Shown here one piece after another: positions 16,257-25,616 of a stretch of 64,000 bases of DNA. The first letter of the stretch is position 1. The number at the start of each line of letters is the position of its first letter. Location of the stretch: NCBI RefSeq assembly GCF_001677955.1, contig NZ_LELA01000031.1:16324-80323 (forward strand). Reading direction: 5' to 3'. Made by a program: the position numbers and the translations under genes. The DNA comes from Chryseobacterium sp. BGARF1. Lineage in GTDB: Bacteria > Bacteroidota > Bacteroidia > Flavobacteriales > Weeksellaceae. The notes under the pieces were generated by a model, which saw only the letters and a list, made by a program, of their open reading frames with translations, did no database searches and was not told where the DNA came from.

Positions 16257-17459
16257 TTATAAATTATTCAAATCCTCAGCAATCAACCAAGCTTCACTCC
16301 AACATGCTTGAAAATTAAATCCACCGGTTACTGCATCAATATTCAGTACTTCTCCAGCGATGTAAAAGTTAGGTAAAATTTTCGAAGACATATTTTTAAA
16401 ATTAATTTCCTTTAAATCTACACCTCCAGCGGTTACAAACTCATCTTTAAATGTTGATTTTCCTGTAACTTGAAATTTCTTTTTGCATAAATTTTCCAAG
16501 ATTGTCTGCATTTCTTTTCCTGAAATCTGTGCAACTTGTTTATTTAAATTGATATTTGAAACTTCCAGAATTCTCTGCCAAAAACGGTTGGTTACTTCAA
16601 ATATTTTCGATTGTCCGATAGATTTCTTCGGATTTGACTGTTTGAAATTCTGAAATAATTCTTCAGCATCATCGATATTTTTAGAAATAAAATTGACCTC
16701 AATCTCAAAATTGTATTTCACTTTTGCCAAATTAATCGCTTCCCAAGCCGAAATTTTCAAAATTGCAGGCCCCGAAAGTCCCCAATGGGTAATCATCATC
16801 GGTCCGCTTTCTTCCGTTTTCAGTTTCGGAATCGATGTTTCTGCCATCTCAAAACTTGTTCCTAAAAGGTCTTTCAGCAAGTCATCTTTAATATTAAATG
16901 TAAATAAAGAAGGAACCAAATCAATGATTTTATGTCCCAGATTTTCAATCATTTTTAAAGATTTTGGCGAACTTCCCGTTGTATAAATGACGAAATCAGC
17001 TTCAAAATCTCCCAAACTGGTTTTTACCAAATACTTTTCATCATTTTTTAGAATTTCTTTGACCGAACTTTTGGTTTTCACTTCAATATTTTTCTGTTTC
17101 GTTTCGTTTAAAAAGATGTTGATAATGGTCTGAGAAGAATTGCTTTCCGGGAAAATTCTGTTGTCCTTTTCTATTTTCAACGGAATATTTCGTTTTTCAA
17201 ACCAATCCATGGTGTCTCCTGGCTGAAATTTGGTAAAAACGCTCAGTAATTCCTTGTTTCCACGAGGATAAAACTGAACCAATTCTCTTGGGTCAAAACA
17301 AGCATGGCTTACGTTACAACGCCCACCACCCGAAATTTTTACTTTTTGTAAAACATCTGAATTCTGCTCAAGAATGGTAACTTTATATTTCTTTTCGTCA
17401 AGATTTGCTGCACAGAAGAAACCTGCTGCACCGCCTCCGATAATGATAATTTGCTTCAT
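16257..17459 (-). CDS. HI0933/YhiN-family FAD-dependent oxidoreductase
   Basis: 400 residues. The N-terminal dinucleotide-binding motif is IIGGGAAGFFCAANL. KISGGGRCNVSHACFD near 42-57 is the family hallmark. YTTGSSPKSL near 160 and the C-terminal FAD motif FYIAGEVLNIDAVTGGFNFQ near 370 complete the fold. The cellular substrate of this flavoprotein family is not well defined; members related to BaiN reduce unsaturated bile-acid-type substrates. The mini TonB copy 5 gene lies 14 bp upstream in coordinates, but that is its own operon start. Confidence 0.9.
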   Translation of the reverse strand: MKQIIIIGGGAAGFFCAANLDEKKYKVTILEQNSDVLQKVKISGGGRCNVSHACFDPRELVQFYPRGNKELLSVFTKFQPGDTMDWFEKRNIPLKIEKDNRIFPESNSSQTIINIFLNETKQKNIEVKTKSSVKEILKNDEKYLVKTSLGDFEADFVIYTTGSSPKSLKMIENLGHKIIDLVPSLFTFNIKDDLLKDLLGTSFEMAETSIPKLKTEESGPMMITHWGLSGPAILKISAWEAINLAKVKYNFEIEVNFISKNIDDAEELFQNFKQSNPKKSIGQSKIFEVTNRFWQRILEVSNINLNKQVAQISGKEMQTILENLCKKKFQVTGKSTFKDEFVTAGGVDLKEINFKNMSSKILPNFYIAGEVLNIDAVTGGFNFQACWSEAWLIAEDLNNL

Positions 17460-17853
17460 AATTTTTTATTAACCACAAAAGGCACAAAAGTTTAATGCTA
17501 TTTTGAGTTTGTCAAAAGAACAAAAAAGGAATGTGAAATCATTTTTATTATTTGAAAATTCACAAGCTTTTATGCAACGGATTATTTTTACAAAACTACA
17601 ATTTTTATAAACCATCTTATTTGAGTAATTTTGAGGATTATAATTTTTGAATTTTTTCTAACCACAAAAGTCGCAAAAGCTTTTTAACACATTAGTTATT
17701 TTAAGTTTAATTGATTTTGTAAAAAAGAACACATTAGTTTTTTGAAAATCTAAGATTTTCATCTGTTGTGAACTTTATGTAATCGTATTTTAAGCTTTAA
17801 GATTACAATTTATCTTTTGTGGTAAAATAAAGTTCAAATTAAACTTTTAAAAA
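17460..17853. repeat. 394-bp gap with ACCACAAAAG repeats
   Basis: No gene seen. AACCACAAAAGGCACAAAAG (about 17471) recurs as AACCACAAAAGTCGCAAAAG (about 17661). The complementary CTTTTGTGGTAA occurs near 17815, so the first and last form the ends of a roughly 350-bp inverted-repeat region. AT-rich filler lies between. The promoter for the thioesterase gene should lie near its right end, but no clear consensus is visible. Confidence 0.5.
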
Positions 17854-18345
17854 ATGACTTTTTACCATACATTCGAAGTTCGCTGGAGCGACTTAGACGC
17901 AAATAAACATTTGGCCAATTCATCTTACGTGCAATATTGTGCACAAACAAGAATGGCTTTTATGAAAAAAGAGAAAATGGGTGTTACCCAAATGAGCCGA
18001 TGGGGAATTGGCCCTGTGATTATGCATGAGCGTTTTTCTTTTTTCAAGGAAATTTTTGCTGATCAAAAGGTAATTGTAAGCCTTGAAATCGATGGATGTG
18101 CAGAAGATGCTGCGATTTATCGTTTTGTTCACAAGTTTTATCTTCCGGATGGTTCGCATTGCGCAACCTCAGAAGCGACCGGTGTTTGGATTGATACGAT
18201 GCTAAGAAAAATGACTTCTCCACCCGATGATGTGGTAGAAGCAATGAATAAATATAAAACTGCTGAAACGATATTGATGACGAGAGAAGATTTTAAAAAA
18301 CTTCCTTTCCGTCCGGAAAATATTGACCCAGCAACATTTAACTAA
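17854..18345 (+). CDS. Acyl-CoA thioesterase (4HBT hotdog fold)
   Basis: 163 residues. The 4-hydroxybenzoyl-CoA thioesterase-type motif is EVRWSDLDANKHLANSSYVQY at 8-28, where the Asp and the central helix HLANSSY are the catalytic region. It hydrolyses acyl-CoA thioesters in the cytoplasm; chain-length preference cannot be read. Followed after an 88-bp inverted repeat by thiL, in the same direction. Confidence 0.85.
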   Translation: MTFYHTFEVRWSDLDANKHLANSSYVQYCAQTRMAFMKKEKMGVTQMSRWGIGPVIMHERFSFFKEIFADQKVIVSLEIDGCAEDAAIYRFVHKFYLPDGSHCATSEATGVWIDTMLRKMTSPPDDVVEAMNKYKTAETILMTREDFKKLPFRPENIDPATFN

Positions 18346-18430
18346 TAAATGATAAGAGATAAATGATGTTTGATAGCCTAAGAAATATTCAAAATCATTT
18401 ATCATTTATCAAACATCACTTATAATAGAA
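18346..18430. repeat. AT-rich intercistronic inverted repeat (TGATAAATGAT type)
   Basis: TAAATGATAAGAGATAAATGATGTTTGATA faces a complementary run at about 18395-18425 across a short loop. This fills the whole thioesterase-thiL gap and is the same word class as the accD-fbaA gap at 2126-2205. Confidence 0.55.
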
Positions 18431-18433
18431 TTT

Positions 18434-19498
18434 ATGTTTGAAGATAAAGAACAAGAATTAACACCGATCTCAAAACTTGGAGAATTCGGTTTAATTAAAC
18501 ACTTAACAGAGCATTTTCCATTAGGAAATGAATCTTCGGAGCTTGGCGTAGGAGATGATGCCGCAGTTATCAATCCCGGAAATAAGAGAGTTGTTTTAAC
18601 GACCGATGTTTTGGCGGAAGGTGTACATTTCAATTTAGGATATGTTCCTTTGAAACATTTAGGTTACAAAGCTGTTGTTGTGAATTTGAGTGATATTGCA
18701 GCGATGAATGCTACTCCTACACAAATTTTAGTTTCTCTGGCTGTTTCAAATCGTTTTCCTGTAGAAGCTTTGGAAGAATTATATGCAGGAATTCAGGCAG
18801 CTTGCGGAAGATATAAAGTAGACTTAATTGGTGGAGACACAACAAGTTCAAATGCCGGTTTAGTGATGAGCATTACTGCAATCGGAATTGAAAATGAAGA
18901 AAATATCGTCAAAAGAAGCGGTGCAAAACCAAATGATTTATTGGTGGTAACCGGAGATTTGGGAGGAGCTTATATGGGACTTCAGATTTTGGAAAGAGAG
19001 CATGCTGTTTTCTTAGCTGATCCCAATATGCAGCCTGAAATGGAAGGATTTGACTATATTTTAGAGAGACAGTTAAAGCCTGAAGCAAGAACTGATGTGA
19101 AAGGTGTTTTGGAACAATTGGATATCAAACCTACGGCAATGATCGATATTTCGGACGGTTTGGCTTCAGAGATCCTGCATCTTTCTGACCAGTCTAATGT
19201 TGGTTTCAGATTGTACGAAGAGAAAATTCCGATGGATAATTTAACGATTACAACTGCTGACGAATTGAATTTAAATCCTGTAATGACGGCGTTAAGCGGC
19301 GGTGAAGATTATGAATTATTATTCACGATTGCTTCAGAGGATTTTGATAAGATAAAAAATCACCCGGATTTTACCATTATCGGTCATGCGGTTGAAAAAG
19401 AAGAAGGGAACTTTATGGTGGCAAGAGGCTCTAACCAATTGGTTGCTTTAACAGCACAAGGTTGGGATGCTTTTTTAGGAAACCAGTACAACGATTAA
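18434..19498 (+). CDS. thiL: Thiamine-monophosphate kinase
   Basis: 354 residues. Makes thiamine diphosphate from thiamine phosphate and ATP. Motifs of the PurM/ThiL fold: GVGDDAAVI near 38-46, TTDVLAEGVHF near 55, VNLSDIAAMNA near 85, IGGDTTSS near 128 and TAMIDISDGLASEILHL near 235. AIR-synthase-like N- and C-terminal domains are complete. The start ATG at 18434 lies just after the repeat. Confidence 0.95.
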   Translation: MFEDKEQELTPISKLGEFGLIKHLTEHFPLGNESSELGVGDDAAVINPGNKRVVLTTDVLAEGVHFNLGYVPLKHLGYKAVVVNLSDIAAMNATPTQILVSLAVSNRFPVEALEELYAGIQAACGRYKVDLIGGDTTSSNAGLVMSITAIGIENEENIVKRSGAKPNDLLVVTGDLGGAYMGLQILEREHAVFLADPNMQPEMEGFDYILERQLKPEARTDVKGVLEQLDIKPTAMIDISDGLASEILHLSDQSNVGFRLYEEKIPMDNLTITTADELNLNPVMTALSGGEDYELLFTIASEDFDKIKNHPDFTIIGHAVEKEEGNFMVARGSNQLVALTAQGWDAFLGNQYND

Positions 19499-19521
19499 AA
19501 TTTAATTTTAAATATTGTGAA

Positions 19522-19548
19522 GCCACTGCATTTTGTAGTGGTTTTTTT
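19522..19548 (+). terminator. Intrinsic terminator after thiL
   Basis: CCACTGCA pairs with TGTAGTGG (one G-U), loop TTT, then TTTTTTTG. Confidence 0.7.
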
Positions 19549-19577
19549 GTACAAAACAAAGGAATTTAGATCTGATC

Positions 19578-21395
19578 TTACTTTATTTGTTCAAAAAAAT
19601 GCATAAAATCTTTCTCTAGGTCTTTCGCCAAAGAAATAGCTCCATAACTATTCAGATGGGATGCATTATAGTACATTAATGTGTCTTTATAGAATGGTGC
19701 GCTTTGGAATATTTTGCTTTTTGATAAGTCGTAAAAATAAACATTTGGGTATTTGGAGGCGAGTTTTATTAAAGCAGATTTATTGTTTTCATAAGAGATC
19801 AATTTGTATTTTTTATCAGATTTTTTAATAAAATCTCTATTGATTTTCACGGGATCATGGTCTAGAGAAGGAAATGTATTGACGACGATAAGCTTTTGAT
19901 CTGGTCGTAAAGATTGCGCTAATTTTTCTAAAGATTGATAAATAGACAGAGGCTCAACAAAAGTTACACCATTGATGATGATAATTTTATTTTTGGATAT
20001 GCTTTCTTTGGTAAGTTTTACGAGATTTTGAGAATCAATGTAAAAATTGAGGCCATTAGGGTCGATCTCTTCCTTTTAAATGCCTTCCAAAGCGGGAAAA
20101 CCGTCTGAAGTAATGGTAGAGAAAGAAAAATCATTATTCTTTCCGATATTATCTAAAAATGGTTTTATTGTTAAAGCATGGCTGTCTCCAATCAATAATA
20201 TTTTATTGTTCTTAGATCTTTTATCTCCGAAAACTTCAATGTTTTTTTGGTTATGAGATCTTAAACCAAATGTTGGAGAGGTATATGCTTCGGGGATTTT
20301 ATTTAAATCAGAAATTTTAGGTAAAAATAAGATAAGCAAAGCAACAGATGTTGAGCTTACGATCAGAAATTTTATAAATACCAAATTACTTTTTTTCTTA
20401 AAGTAATTTTCGATAAAATAATACGATAACCATGATAGGATAAACGTAGAGAAACAAATGAAAATAATCTCATAAGAACTCAACAAATAATCATCATTAA
20501 AATATCTGATTAAAGCTATAATCGGCCAATGCCATAAATAAAGCGAATAAGACAATTCACCAAAAAAGACAGCAATTTTTTTCGAAAAGAAATTAGAAAT
20601 AATATTATCATCAATAACCAATAGATTGGCAGCGGCGATAGTAGGTATTAAAGCGGTTGCTCCTGGAAAAAAACTGTTTTCATTGATTAAAAAAGCAGAG
20701 AGAATGAGAATTGTAAAACTGCTTATTGCAAAAAGATTGTTATAAATCTTATTGAAATTTAATTTTTCTTTAAATGCAAGAGCATAAAATCCACCAATTA
20801 AAAATTCCGGAATTCTGAAAGCTAAAGAAAAGTAGGCGGATGATTTATTATTTTCAAGAAAGATAATTGTGCTGCTGTAAATTGTTGAAACGATAATGAT
20901 CAACAGAATTATTTTTGAAAGATACTTTTTAGGAGAAAGTATTATAATCAAAGGGAGAATAAAATAAAACTGCATTTCAACGGCCAGAGACCAAGTGTGT
21001 AGGAAAGGATTTTCGCTTAATTGTGCTCCAAAATAAGAATCTCCACGAGCAAATAAAAGATTTGAAACAAACAAGATCGATGATCCTCCAGATTTTTGTA
21101 AGGTCCAGATATCTCGGTTCAGATAAATAAATGCTCCAAAAAATAAAGTGATGAAAATAAAAATTACATACGCTGGAAATATCCTTTTTAACCTTTTTAG
21201 ATAAAAATCATAATAGGAAAATGTATTTCTGTTTTTTTGATCAACAATAATAGAAGTCATCAAAAATCCAGAAATCACAAAAAAAATGTCTACACCAATA
21301 AAACCGCCCGGTAACCAGGAAGTATTTAAATGAAAAATAAAAACTAAAAAGAAAGCAAGTGCTCTAATTCCCTGAATATCTTTTCTGAATTGCAT
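19578..21395 (-). pseudogene. OafA/YrhL-type acyltransferase with C-terminal SGNH domain, interrupted by an in-frame stop
   Basis: One 605-codon frame with a single TAA at 20078-20076 (codon 440). Before it: an integral-membrane acyltransferase-3 domain with the motif QFRKDIQGIRALAF at 2-15, RRIFPAYVIF-like and HTWSLAVEMQFYF blocks, about ten helices, and the SGNH start LLIGDSHALT near 400. After it, in the same frame and with no other stop: 165 codons of the SGNH domain ending with the conserved YYNASHLNSYGA block, whose Asp/His-type region is catalytic. The intact enzyme would O-acetylate a surface glycan, with the SGNH domain in the periplasm. The truncated product keeps the GDSH serine but loses the catalytic histidine. 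A base-calling error, a recent mutation or readthrough are all possible; a frameshift is excluded because 20076 and 19850 are in phase. Confidence 0.85.
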
Positions 21396-21475
21396 TGATG
21401 TTTTTAAATTATCACAAATATATGAGATAAATATTTATTTTAGTAAAACAGCCTAAAGCAAACAGCTAAATTAAA

Positions 21476-21508
21476 TAAAAAAGAAGCCAGCTCAAACGAA
21501 CTGGCTTT
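21476..21508 (-). terminator. Intrinsic terminator after pepT
   Basis: AAGCCAG (21484-21490) pairs with CTGGCTT (21501-21507). On the minus strand CTTTTTTATTT follows. Confidence 0.7.
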
Positions 21509-21533
21509 CAACTTATATTTTTAAAAATAAATT

Positions 21534-22781
21534 TTACGCTTTCACAATATTTACAATCACCTCAGTTGCCTTCATCATACTTTCCAAAGCAACATACTCA
21601 TAAGGTCCGTGGAAGTTGATCCCGCCGGCAAAAATATTCGGACAAGGCAATCCCATATAAGATAATTGCGCTCCGTCTGTACCTCCTCTGATCGCTTTTA
21701 TTTTAGGCTCAATTCCCGCTTCTTTCATTGCTTTTGCAGCAAGATCTACGATGTGCATTTTACCTTCAAACTGCTGCTTCATGTTACGGTATTGTTCTTT
21801 AATCTCCACTTCGGCGGTTTTTTCGCCATGTTTTTGATTAAATTCAGCTACTTTTTCTTCCATGAATTTCTTTCTAGCCTCAAATTTCTCTTCGTCATGA
21901 TCACGAATAATGTATTGAAGCTTACATTCTGAAACATCAGAAGTTACATCCATTAAATGATAAAACCCGTCAAAACCTTTTGTCGTTGAAGGAGTTTCAT
22001 TTGCTGGTAAAGATTGAATAAATTCTGCTGCCAAAAGACTTGCATTCACCATTTTTCCGAAAGCATAACCAGGGTGTACGCTCAATCCGTGGATTTTTAC
22101 GACCGCTCCGGCTGCGTTGAAATTTTCATATTCTAATTCACCAACTTCTCCGCCATCCATCGTATACGCAAATTCAGCTCCGAATTTTGCCACATCAAAT
22201 TTGTGTGCTCCTCTTCCAATTTCTTCATCGGGAGTAAATCCTACTGCAATTCTTCCGTGTTTGATCTCAGGATTCGCCATAAGGTATTCTGCTGCGGTTA
22301 CGATTTCAGCGCAACCTGCTTTATCATCGGCTCCAAGAAGTGTTGTTCCGTCTGTGGTAATCAAAGTAGAACCGATATATCTTTTTAAACTTTCAAATTT
22401 TGATGGCGATAAAGTGAAATTTGTTTCTTTATTTAAAATCAAATCCTGACCTTCATAATTTTCCCAAACCTGAGGTTTTACATTTTCACCATTAAAATCC
22501 GGAGACGTATCGTAATGAGAAATAAACCCGATTGTCGGCTGATTGTCGTTTTCTAAATTTGAGGGAACGTAGCCCATAATATAACCGTGCTCGTCAATAG
22601 AAACATTTTCCAAGCCTATTATTTTCAATTCTTCAACAATGTAATTGGCGATGTTCCATTGTCTTTCTGTTGAAGGAGTGGTTTCGCTTTCAGCATCACT
22701 TGTTGAATATATTTTTACATAGCTGAGAAAACGGTTCAGCAGTTTTTCTCTCCACATCGAGTTGAATTCTATTGTACTCAT
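21534..22781 (-). CDS. pepT: Peptidase T (aminotripeptidase)
   Basis: 415 residues. Cytoplasmic M20 zinc exopeptidase that removes the N-terminal residue of tripeptides. Metal-binding and catalytic blocks: IGFISHYDTSPDF near 82, TLLGADDKAGCAEI near 146, FTPDEEIGRGAHKFD near 180, and RGGTDGAQLSYMGLP near 357 with FHGPYEYVALESM at the end. Dimerisation insert present; length normal. Monocistronic. Confidence 0.96.
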   Translation of the reverse strand: MSTIEFNSMWREKLLNRFLSYVKIYSTSDAESETTPSTERQWNIANYIVEELKIIGLENVSIDEHGYIMGYVPSNLENDNQPTIGFISHYDTSPDFNGENVKPQVWENYEGQDLILNKETNFTLSPSKFESLKRYIGSTLITTDGTTLLGADDKAGCAEIVTAAEYLMANPEIKHGRIAVGFTPDEEIGRGAHKFDVAKFGAEFAYTMDGGEVGELEYENFNAAGAVVKIHGLSVHPGYAFGKMVNASLLAAEFIQSLPANETPSTTKGFDGFYHLMDVTSDVSECKLQYIIRDHDEEKFEARKKFMEEKVAEFNQKHGEKTAEVEIKEQYRNMKQQFEGKMHIVDLAAKAMKEAGIEPKIKAIRGGTDGAQLSYMGLPCPNIFAGGINFHGPYEYVALESMMKATEVIVNIVKA

Positions 22782-22967
22782 TTTGATATCATAAATTTTA
22801 ACAAAGTTAGCAAATTTGAGGCTCAGAATAGGTTATTTGTTGCTGAATGTATTGTATTGAAATTTTAAATCGGAAATAAATTATTGATAATCAATTTAAT
22901 ATTAGCTTTGTTGAAAGCAAGAACTAAATAGTTTAGTTTTATTATATTTGAGAAAATCAAAAGTACA

Positions 22968-23816
22968 ATGTTTCTTACCGAATGCCCTAGAGATGCGATG
23001 CAGGGTTGGGATGAGTTTATCCCGACCGATAAAAAAATAGATTACATCAATTCACTGATGGAAGTTGGATTTGATGTGCTTGACTGCCTGAGTTTTGTCT
23101 CTCCTAAAGCAATTCCACAAATGGCAGATTCTGCTGAGGTTGCCGAAAATATCGATAAATCTTTGTCTAATACTAAGGTTTCTGCAATTATTGCCAATTA
23201 TAGAGGTGCTGAAAAAGCTTTGAAGCATCAGTCTGTAGATATTTTGGGTTTTCCGTTTTCTATTTCTGAAACTTTTCAGCATAGAAATACCAATAAAAAT
23301 CAGGAGGAAGCTTTTGATGATATTGTAAAGATGGTTGAACTCACAAAAAGTGAAGGCAAGGAACTGAATATTTACTTTTCAATGGCATTTGGAAACCCGT
23401 ATGGTGAAATGTGGAAATGGGAAGATGTGGACTTTTGGGCGAAAAGATTTTCCGAAATCGGAATTAAAAATATTCTGCTTTCCGACACAACTGGAGTAGC
23501 AACGCCGGAAACTATTGCTTTATTATTCGAAAAAATTCCGTCAAAATATCCTGAAATAGATTTCGGAGCACATTTTCATAACCGTTACGAAGATTCTTAT
23601 TCTAAACTAAAAGCAGCTTATGATAAAGGTTGCCGAAGATATGATTCTGCCATCAAAGGAATTGGCGGCTGTCCGATGGCAAAAGATGATTTGGTGGGAA
23701 ATATGCCAACAGAACAAGTAATCAATTTTATGAGTGTTGAAAAAGCGGAACATAAATTGAATTTATTAAATTTCGAAAGTTCTTATAACAGAGCGAAAGA
23801 TATTTTTCATTTTTAG
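22968..23816 (+). CDS. Hydroxymethylglutaryl-CoA lyase
   Basis: 282 residues. HMGL-like TIM barrel: TECPRDAMQGWDEFIPT at 4-20 carries the conserved Arg and Asp, VDIL near 86, DTTGVATP near 183 and GAHFHNRY near 202 carry the metal histidines, and IGGCPMAKDDLVGN near 235 holds the catalytic Cys. It cleaves HMG-CoA to acetoacetate and acetyl-CoA in leucine degradation. TATATTTG at 22943-22950 could be its -7 promoter box. OsmC follows 32 bp downstream and may be cotranscribed. Confidence 0.9.
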   Translation: MFLTECPRDAMQGWDEFIPTDKKIDYINSLMEVGFDVLDCLSFVSPKAIPQMADSAEVAENIDKSLSNTKVSAIIANYRGAEKALKHQSVDILGFPFSISETFQHRNTNKNQEEAFDDIVKMVELTKSEGKELNIYFSMAFGNPYGEMWKWEDVDFWAKRFSEIGIKNILLSDTTGVATPETIALLFEKIPSKYPEIDFGAHFHNRYEDSYSKLKAAYDKGCRRYDSAIKGIGGCPMAKDDLVGNMPTEQVINFMSVEKAEHKLNLLNFESSYNRAKDIFHF

Positions 23817-23848
23817 AGATACTCTCTCTTTCATTTTAAATTAAAATT

Positions 23849-24250
23849 ATGACATCAAAAATAACATACATAGGAGGGTTAAGGTGTTCAGCAGAACATT
23901 TACAATCTGGAACCATCATCGAAAGTGATGCGCCAACAGACAACCACGGAAAAAGCGAGAAGTTTTCTCCAACCGATTTGTGTGCAACTTCTTTGGCAGA
24001 ATGTGCATTAACAACCATTGCCATTTTAGGAAAAGATAAAAAAATCAATATTGACGGAGCTTATTGTACGCTTCAGAAAATTATGAAAACCGAGCCGAGA
24101 AGAATCGGTGAGATTGTTTGTAATTTTGTTTTTTCAAAACAATATTCAGATGAGGAAAAAGCTTTTATTGAGGAAACCGCCCACAATTGCCCGGTTGCCA
24201 AAAGCCTTCATCCAGAACTTGTACAGACAATGATTTTCATTTATCAATAA
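23849..24250 (+). CDS. OsmC/Ohr-family protein
   Basis: 133 residues. Thiol-dependent peroxidase family. The two conserved cysteines are in TDLCATSLAECALTT near 46-60 and ETAHNCPVAKSLH near 110-122, and the N-terminal beta-layer GGLRCSAEHLQSG is typical. Probably reduces hydroperoxides or binds a fatty-acyl-like ligand in the cytoplasm. Followed by a strong terminator. Confidence 0.88.
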   Translation: MTSKITYIGGLRCSAEHLQSGTIIESDAPTDNHGKSEKFSPTDLCATSLAECALTTIAILGKDKKINIDGAYCTLQKIMKTEPRRIGEIVCNFVFSKQYSDEEKAFIEETAHNCPVAKSLHPELVQTMIFIYQ

Positions 24251-24251
24251 C

Positions 24252-24286
24252 AAAAACCGCAGAGATTTCTGCGGTTTTTATTTTTA
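24252..24286 (+). terminator. Intrinsic terminator after the OsmC gene
   Basis: AAAAACCGCAGA pairs perfectly with TCTGCGGTTTTT (loop GATT), followed by ATTTTT. Confidence 0.8.
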
Positions 24287-24349
24287 ACTTAATAGATTTT
24301 TGCAGATTTGAAATCTAAATCGAACTAAGTTTGGAATAAGAATTAAGCG

Positions 24350-24535
24350 AAATCTTTTACCACGCAAAGATTTAATTTTTAAGCTTATTATTTGAAGGAG
24401 CAAAGAATGGCGACAATGTCGCTGATGAAGCTTGAATAAAACGAGAGCTTCATAAAATCAATTTATTGATTCATCTTTGCTCCTTAAAAATATGGTTTGC
24501 AAAAATGAATCTTTGCGTTAAATGTATAACACTTT
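24350..24535. repeat. Nested inverted repeat element, about 180 bp
   Basis: Outer arms ACCACGCAAAGATTTAA and GAATCTTTGCGTTAAA. Inner arms GAAGGAGCAAAGA and TCTTTGCTCCTTA; further in, GATGAAGCTTG faces GAGCTTCAT. Three nested complementary pairs would fold into a long cruciform or RNA hairpin. No ORF and no T-run. It lies in the 369-bp gap between osmC and the sulfurtransferase gene. Confidence 0.6.
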
Positions 24536-24619
24536 TATAGTGAGTTGTTTGTGATTGCTTCTTAACCGTAATTTGCATAAATTAATCTGCGAGAAAAATT
24601 TAAATTAAAATAAACATTC

Positions 24620-25453
24620 ATGTTTCCTATAATTTCACCAAAACAATTAAAAGAACTTTCTCCTGAAAACCTTATCATTCTTGATGTGCGAACCGGAAAA
24701 GACAGTTATCAAAATTATCTGAATAAACACCTTAAAGAAGCCAGATTCGTTGATCTAGATAAAGATTTAGCTGAAATTGTTGAAGATGCAGCTTTTGGAG
24801 GAAGACATCCTCTGCCAACGATTCAAAAATTTAGTGGAACCGTATCTTATTTAGGAATTTCAGAAGATTCTCATGTCATTATTTATGATGATAAAAACGG
24901 AGCTAATGCTGCAGCGAGAGCATGGTGGATGTTGAAATCTTTTGGCTTGGAAAACGTACAGGTTTTAGATGGCGGAATTCAGGCGGCTGAAAAAGAAGGT
25001 TTGGAGTTTTCAGGTGGAAAAGAAACTTTTGAGAAATCTGAAATCATTAAAGAACATTGGCTTCTTCCTGTTTCAAGCTTGGAAGATATTGAAAATGAAT
25101 TAACAAACAAATCTGTTACCGTCATTGATGTAAGAGATTCTTATCGTTATAACGGTGAGTCTGAGCCAATCGATTTAGTTGCAGGTCATATTCCTGGAGC
25201 AATTAATATTCCTTTTTCTGAAAATTTAGATAAAAACGGAAACTTTTTGAAGCCTGAAGTTTTGAAAGAAAAGTATTTAAAATTATTAGAAAATAAACCT
25301 GAAAAACTAATTATTCATTGTGGTTCGGGAGTTACGGCATGTCACACAATTTTGGCGCTTGCTTATGCCGGATTTGAAATTCCAAATTTATATGTGGGTT
25401 CGTGGAGTGAATGGAGCAGAAGAGAAGGGAAAGAAATTGCAAAGAAAATTTAA
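24620..25453 (+). CDS. Sulfurtransferase (3-mercaptopyruvate type, two rhodanese domains)
   Basis: 277 residues with tandem rhodanese domains (1-130 and 140-277). The first begins ISPKQLKEL...LIILDVR. The active loop is in the second: IHCGSGVTACHT, that is Cys-Gly-Ser-Gly-Val-Thr, the loop seen in mercaptopyruvate sulfurtransferases, not the CRxGxR of thiosulfate sulfurtransferases. It moves sulfur to thiol acceptors in the cytoplasm. CIVMDVRDSYRYNG-like substrate region (VIDVRDSYRYNGESEP) is also present. Confidence 0.88.
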   Translation: MFPIISPKQLKELSPENLIILDVRTGKDSYQNYLNKHLKEARFVDLDKDLAEIVEDAAFGGRHPLPTIQKFSGTVSYLGISEDSHVIIYDDKNGANAAARAWWMLKSFGLENVQVLDGGIQAAEKEGLEFSGGKETFEKSEIIKEHWLLPVSSLEDIENELTNKSVTVIDVRDSYRYNGESEPIDLVAGHIPGAINIPFSENLDKNGNFLKPEVLKEKYLKLLENKPEKLIIHCGSGVTACHTILALAYAGFEIPNLYVGSWSEWSRREGKEIAKKI

Positions 25454-25460
25454 GATTTTT

Positions 25461-25555
25461 GTCATTAACCACACGGAATCTACGATTTCTTAGAAAAGAA
25501 GAATCTCATTCATTTATAGATTCTTCACTCCACGTTGTTACGTTCAGAATGACAG
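25461..25555. repeat. Dispersed GAATCT/AATGAC palindromic repeat
   Basis: GTCATT...GGAATCT at the left and AGATTCTTC...CAGAATGAC at the right, the GAATCT-AATGAC style seen also at 521-587 but longer. It contains no ORF. It lies in the convergent gap between the sulfurtransferase and SufT-like genes. Confidence 0.55.
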
Positions 25556-25565
25556 TGTGAACAAA

Positions 25566-25597
25566 ATAAAAAAAGCTGTCAAAAATTGACAGCTTCA
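25566..25597 (-). terminator. Intrinsic terminator after the SufT-like gene
   Basis: AAGCTGTCAA (25573-25582) pairs with TTGACAGCTT (25586-25595). On the minus strand TTTTTTTATTTTG follows. Confidence 0.75.
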
Positions 25598-25616
25598 TTA
25601 TTTATTTAAAGAAAAT

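Noticed and set aside
17460..17853. CRISPR-like spacing of the ACCACAAAAG words
   Set aside because: Only two direct copies and one inverted, with no regular spacing or uniform repeat.
19578..21395. A frameshift between two separate acyltransferase ORFs
   Set aside because: Both parts are in the same reading frame (distance 228 bases between the stop and the downstream GTG), so the lesion is a nonsense codon and not a frameshift. The downstream fragment is not a separate gene.
21666..22449. Plus-strand frames opposite pepT
   Set aside because: Antisense shadows. The peptidase motifs on the other strand are complete.
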